A stretch of DNA of 64,000 nt from Gonapodya prolifera JEL478 (taxonomy: Eukaryota; Monoblepharomycota; Monoblepharidomycetes; Monoblepharidales; Gonapodyaceae): contig KQ965815.1 in the NCBI GenBank assembly GCA_001574975.1, positions 62,481 through 126,480 of the forward strand, in the 5' to 3' direction. Position numbers and translations under genes: made by a program. The notes below the pieces were generated by a model. The model saw nothing but the letters and a program-made list of their open reading frames with translations. It was not told the DNA's origin and did no database searches. Numbering within the stretch: the first letter of the stretch is position 1; each line of letters begins with the position of its first letter. Below are positions 61,914-64,000 of the stretch, one piece after another.

Positions 61914-63709
61914 GGAAGAAGTTCACCATATTGCGCGATCGTCCGTTAAGAGACATTCCAAACTAAGAGGATCGTTTCACCCCAGTAGCGAATAAAATCT
62001 TGAATGAATGGCGTTGAGTAATGGATGTGTGGTTCAATTTGGGATTGTTGTGACGGCCGACGAGTCGACGTGTGAAGACTGTTGCTTGTCGATGTACGCT
62101 GTGGGGGAGGGAATATAAAAAGGAAAAGGGATGACTGTATGCCTGAATAAATTCAAGAAAAAGAAAAATAAGGAAGGAGCAAAAAATGTCTTTACCACAC
62201 TTGGTGCCTGTGCAGGGTGCACTCCGCAGCCCAGACTTTCTCCTGACAGGTCCATGGACCAACAACTGTATTATTGCAGGTTCTCACACCATATGCGGGG
62301 AAATCCACCCCAGTTGTTGTGGATTCCTGTCAATCCCATCCGTGTAGATTTTGTTGAAACCCGGCAGCGGGGCGTACATTCGCTCACATCAAGGTTTTGG
62401 GCCGACTTTCAGTCAGGTAAGGTGGTCATATAGCCAGCTACACCACAGCAAAGCACAGCTGCCGGAAAACATCGCGATGCAACTTCAGCTGGCCTATTCT
62501 GTCCAACACACCACTTATGTAGCAGCCGCAGGTTTGGGCTTACAACAGACTCTATTCACTCTTCCCGGCTCCCGCTCGTTCATCAGTAAACAAGATATGC
62601 GAGCACACAATACTGACCGGGCAAACCATTTTGGACCAAAGATCTTAAGCTTGAAGTGGTGGATCTGGTTGCGCGAGCCACCCGAATCTTGAGTTTCCTC
62701 AACATTGACTCACGAGTGCAGATGCGGCGGATATGTGGTCTCAGCAATGCCACTCATATAGATTTCGTCGGTGTAAATAACAATATGTGAGCTTTCTGCT
62801 TTGCAAGTGGCGAGATCCGGCAAGGCACGTTGGGCCGATCCCCCGTGACTCGGCAGCAGTCCTGTGCCTTCACAGTGTCGGCCTTCTTCTCCTTGCGTCA
62901 AAAACAATCGGGAAAACCCCAATCCCGTCTACAGTGTCATGGCGCTGGTGCTGGCGTGTGAAGCCGTGGAATAGGGGTTGTACCGGGGCTGCAAGGGTGA
63001 CGACAAGCGATCATCAGCCGTCGAACCATAGCTGTGGCAGGGGGCAGTTGCAGATTTCACGAATGTGCGAGCGCTTATCAAAACACAAACAGTGCTGAGT
63101 CGCATGGTGCCCCTGAGAGGGGGGAGGTGCCGATGACGTATTTTGCAACAGAAATGTATTTTCATGTTCATGGTACGGTACACCGGACTGTGTATATCAT
63201 GACTCTATATAAGGTGTGGTGTGCGGTACCATCGTCCCCACTGACTTTGATGGTACGGTAAGCCGAAGCGTGGTAGGGTACACCGCCAGGCGCTTTGTCC
63301 TAAATGAGATTTCCACGAGCCGACTGACAGAATTTGTCCTCGAAACTTTCTCACCTCGGAATCCAAGGACAGGACCATTTCATCAGTTCCAAATCTACTT
63401 CTTTCCCTGGGCGAGACGTTGAAAACGTCCCGAAGACGTCGCCAAGAACCAACAATCCCATCAACCGAGCTCACCCCGCTCACGAGGGGAAGCCACAGGG
63501 CTCCAGGAGTGAGTGTGCTGAACAGTGAGGTGAAAGAACAGCTCCGTTCGAGGAAGTGCGGGTGGTATTGGGATGTGGCGCGAGGATGTTGGCAATCGAA
63601 ACATACATGCCCGATGGAGCCGGCTCAACCGTTCCTAGCCTATACTCGAGCGATTTTGTGACGCCGATTGGTTCTGAGTGATCGGAACAAACGGGTTATC
63701 GGATCTTTT

Positions 63710-63762
63710 GTCGCTACAAATATTATAGTAGTAGTCACTCCGTCACTGTATCTATGACGATG
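63710..63762 (-). repeat. Right copy of the 53-bp inverted repeat
   Basis: Partner of 60129-60181; three substitutions separate the two. Flanks are GTCAATA on the left and GTCAGTC on the right, which share GTCA but form no clear longer target-site duplication. Confidence 0.75.
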
Positions 63763-64000
63763 GTCAGTCGTTTGAGTCGTTTGCTTATGTAAGACAAGCA
63801 GTCGTTGGCGAACATGGCGGCACAGCCTCAATTCGGTCGATTTGCAGTCGTGGCGAGGCGATGACGAAGGCACACAGGCCCAGAATTAAGAGGTTTGGGC
63901 GAGCGATGAGCAGCAAGCGGGCTTCCAGTTTGATAAGACGAAAATGCAGCCGAATTGGTCTGGTCAATCGGAGAGCGATGCCGGAGGTAAGCGGGCCTCA

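Larger units (their letters stand above)
59100..64000. other. Gene-poor 4.9-kb end region
   Basis: No protein domain, tRNA or rRNA was recognised; open stretches are all under about 110 codons. It holds small tandem repeats (GGCGAAAAGTGATTA twice at 59549-59579), a 58-bp direct duplication at 61805-61913, repeated GGTACGGTA motifs at 63170-63280 and the inverted repeat pair listed separately. Confidence 0.5.

Overview
The window is nuclear DNA of a fungus. Evidence: dense genes with many short introns (mostly about 45-100 nt, GT-AG), no operons, and a typical opisthokont/fungal gene set: actin-related protein 1, DCC1, dolichol kinase, thymidylate synthase, a NiCoT metal transporter, a UPF0658 Golgi protein and a stomatin. 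A rabconnectin-3 beta (WDR7) orthologue and 7TM receptor-like genes with a Cys-Trp second extracellular loop point to an early-diverging, probably zoosporic (chytrid-type) lineage rather than an ascomycete or basidiomycete. That placement is an inference; no rRNA or other taxonomic marker is present.

Layout. 1-4.7 kb: end of a GDSL esterase gene, an SDR oxidoreductase, and a dolichol kinase on the minus strand. 5.1-15.7 kb: WDR7, DCC1, a NiCoT transporter (minus, tail-to-tail with DCC1) and ARP1. 16.2-18.1 kb: a G3BP-like NTF2/RRM protein (minus). 18.1-21.5 kb: gene-poor, with an inverted-repeat element, a CpG-depleted decayed repeat block and a three-unit minisatellite. 21.5-24.7 kb: a broken cytochrome P450 and a small Cys/His protein (both minus). 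25.3-31.5 kb: UPF0658 membrane protein, stomatin and a multi-RRM protein. 31.8-37 kb: a 7TM receptor-like gene (minus), 2 kb without a convincing gene, and a TLC-like membrane protein. 38.5-46.9 kb: one very long, mostly disordered protein with a polyproline-WH2 module. 47.4-51.7 kb: an MFS transporter, the second 7TM receptor-like gene and tRNA-Gly(TCC). 51.7-52.5 kb: a second CpG-depleted block. 52.6-59.1 kb: thymidylate synthase, an RBR E3 ligase (minus), a small acidic protein and another SDR. 59.1-64 kb: no gene found; a 53-bp inverted repeat pair lies 3.6 kb apart.

The genes are mostly independent housekeeping functions: cytoskeleton and dynactin (ARP1, WH2 protein), V-ATPase/endosome regulation (WDR7), cohesion (DCC1), N-glycosylation (dolichol kinase), dTMP synthesis and RNA granules (G3BP-like, multi-RRM). 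The two 7TM genes are clear paralogues, sharing residues and at least four intron positions and phases. They are the most interesting set here, together with the WH2 protein and the CpG-depleted islands. Exon boundaries were derived by hand from reading frame and splice signals; outer coordinates are more reliable than internal ones where I say so.
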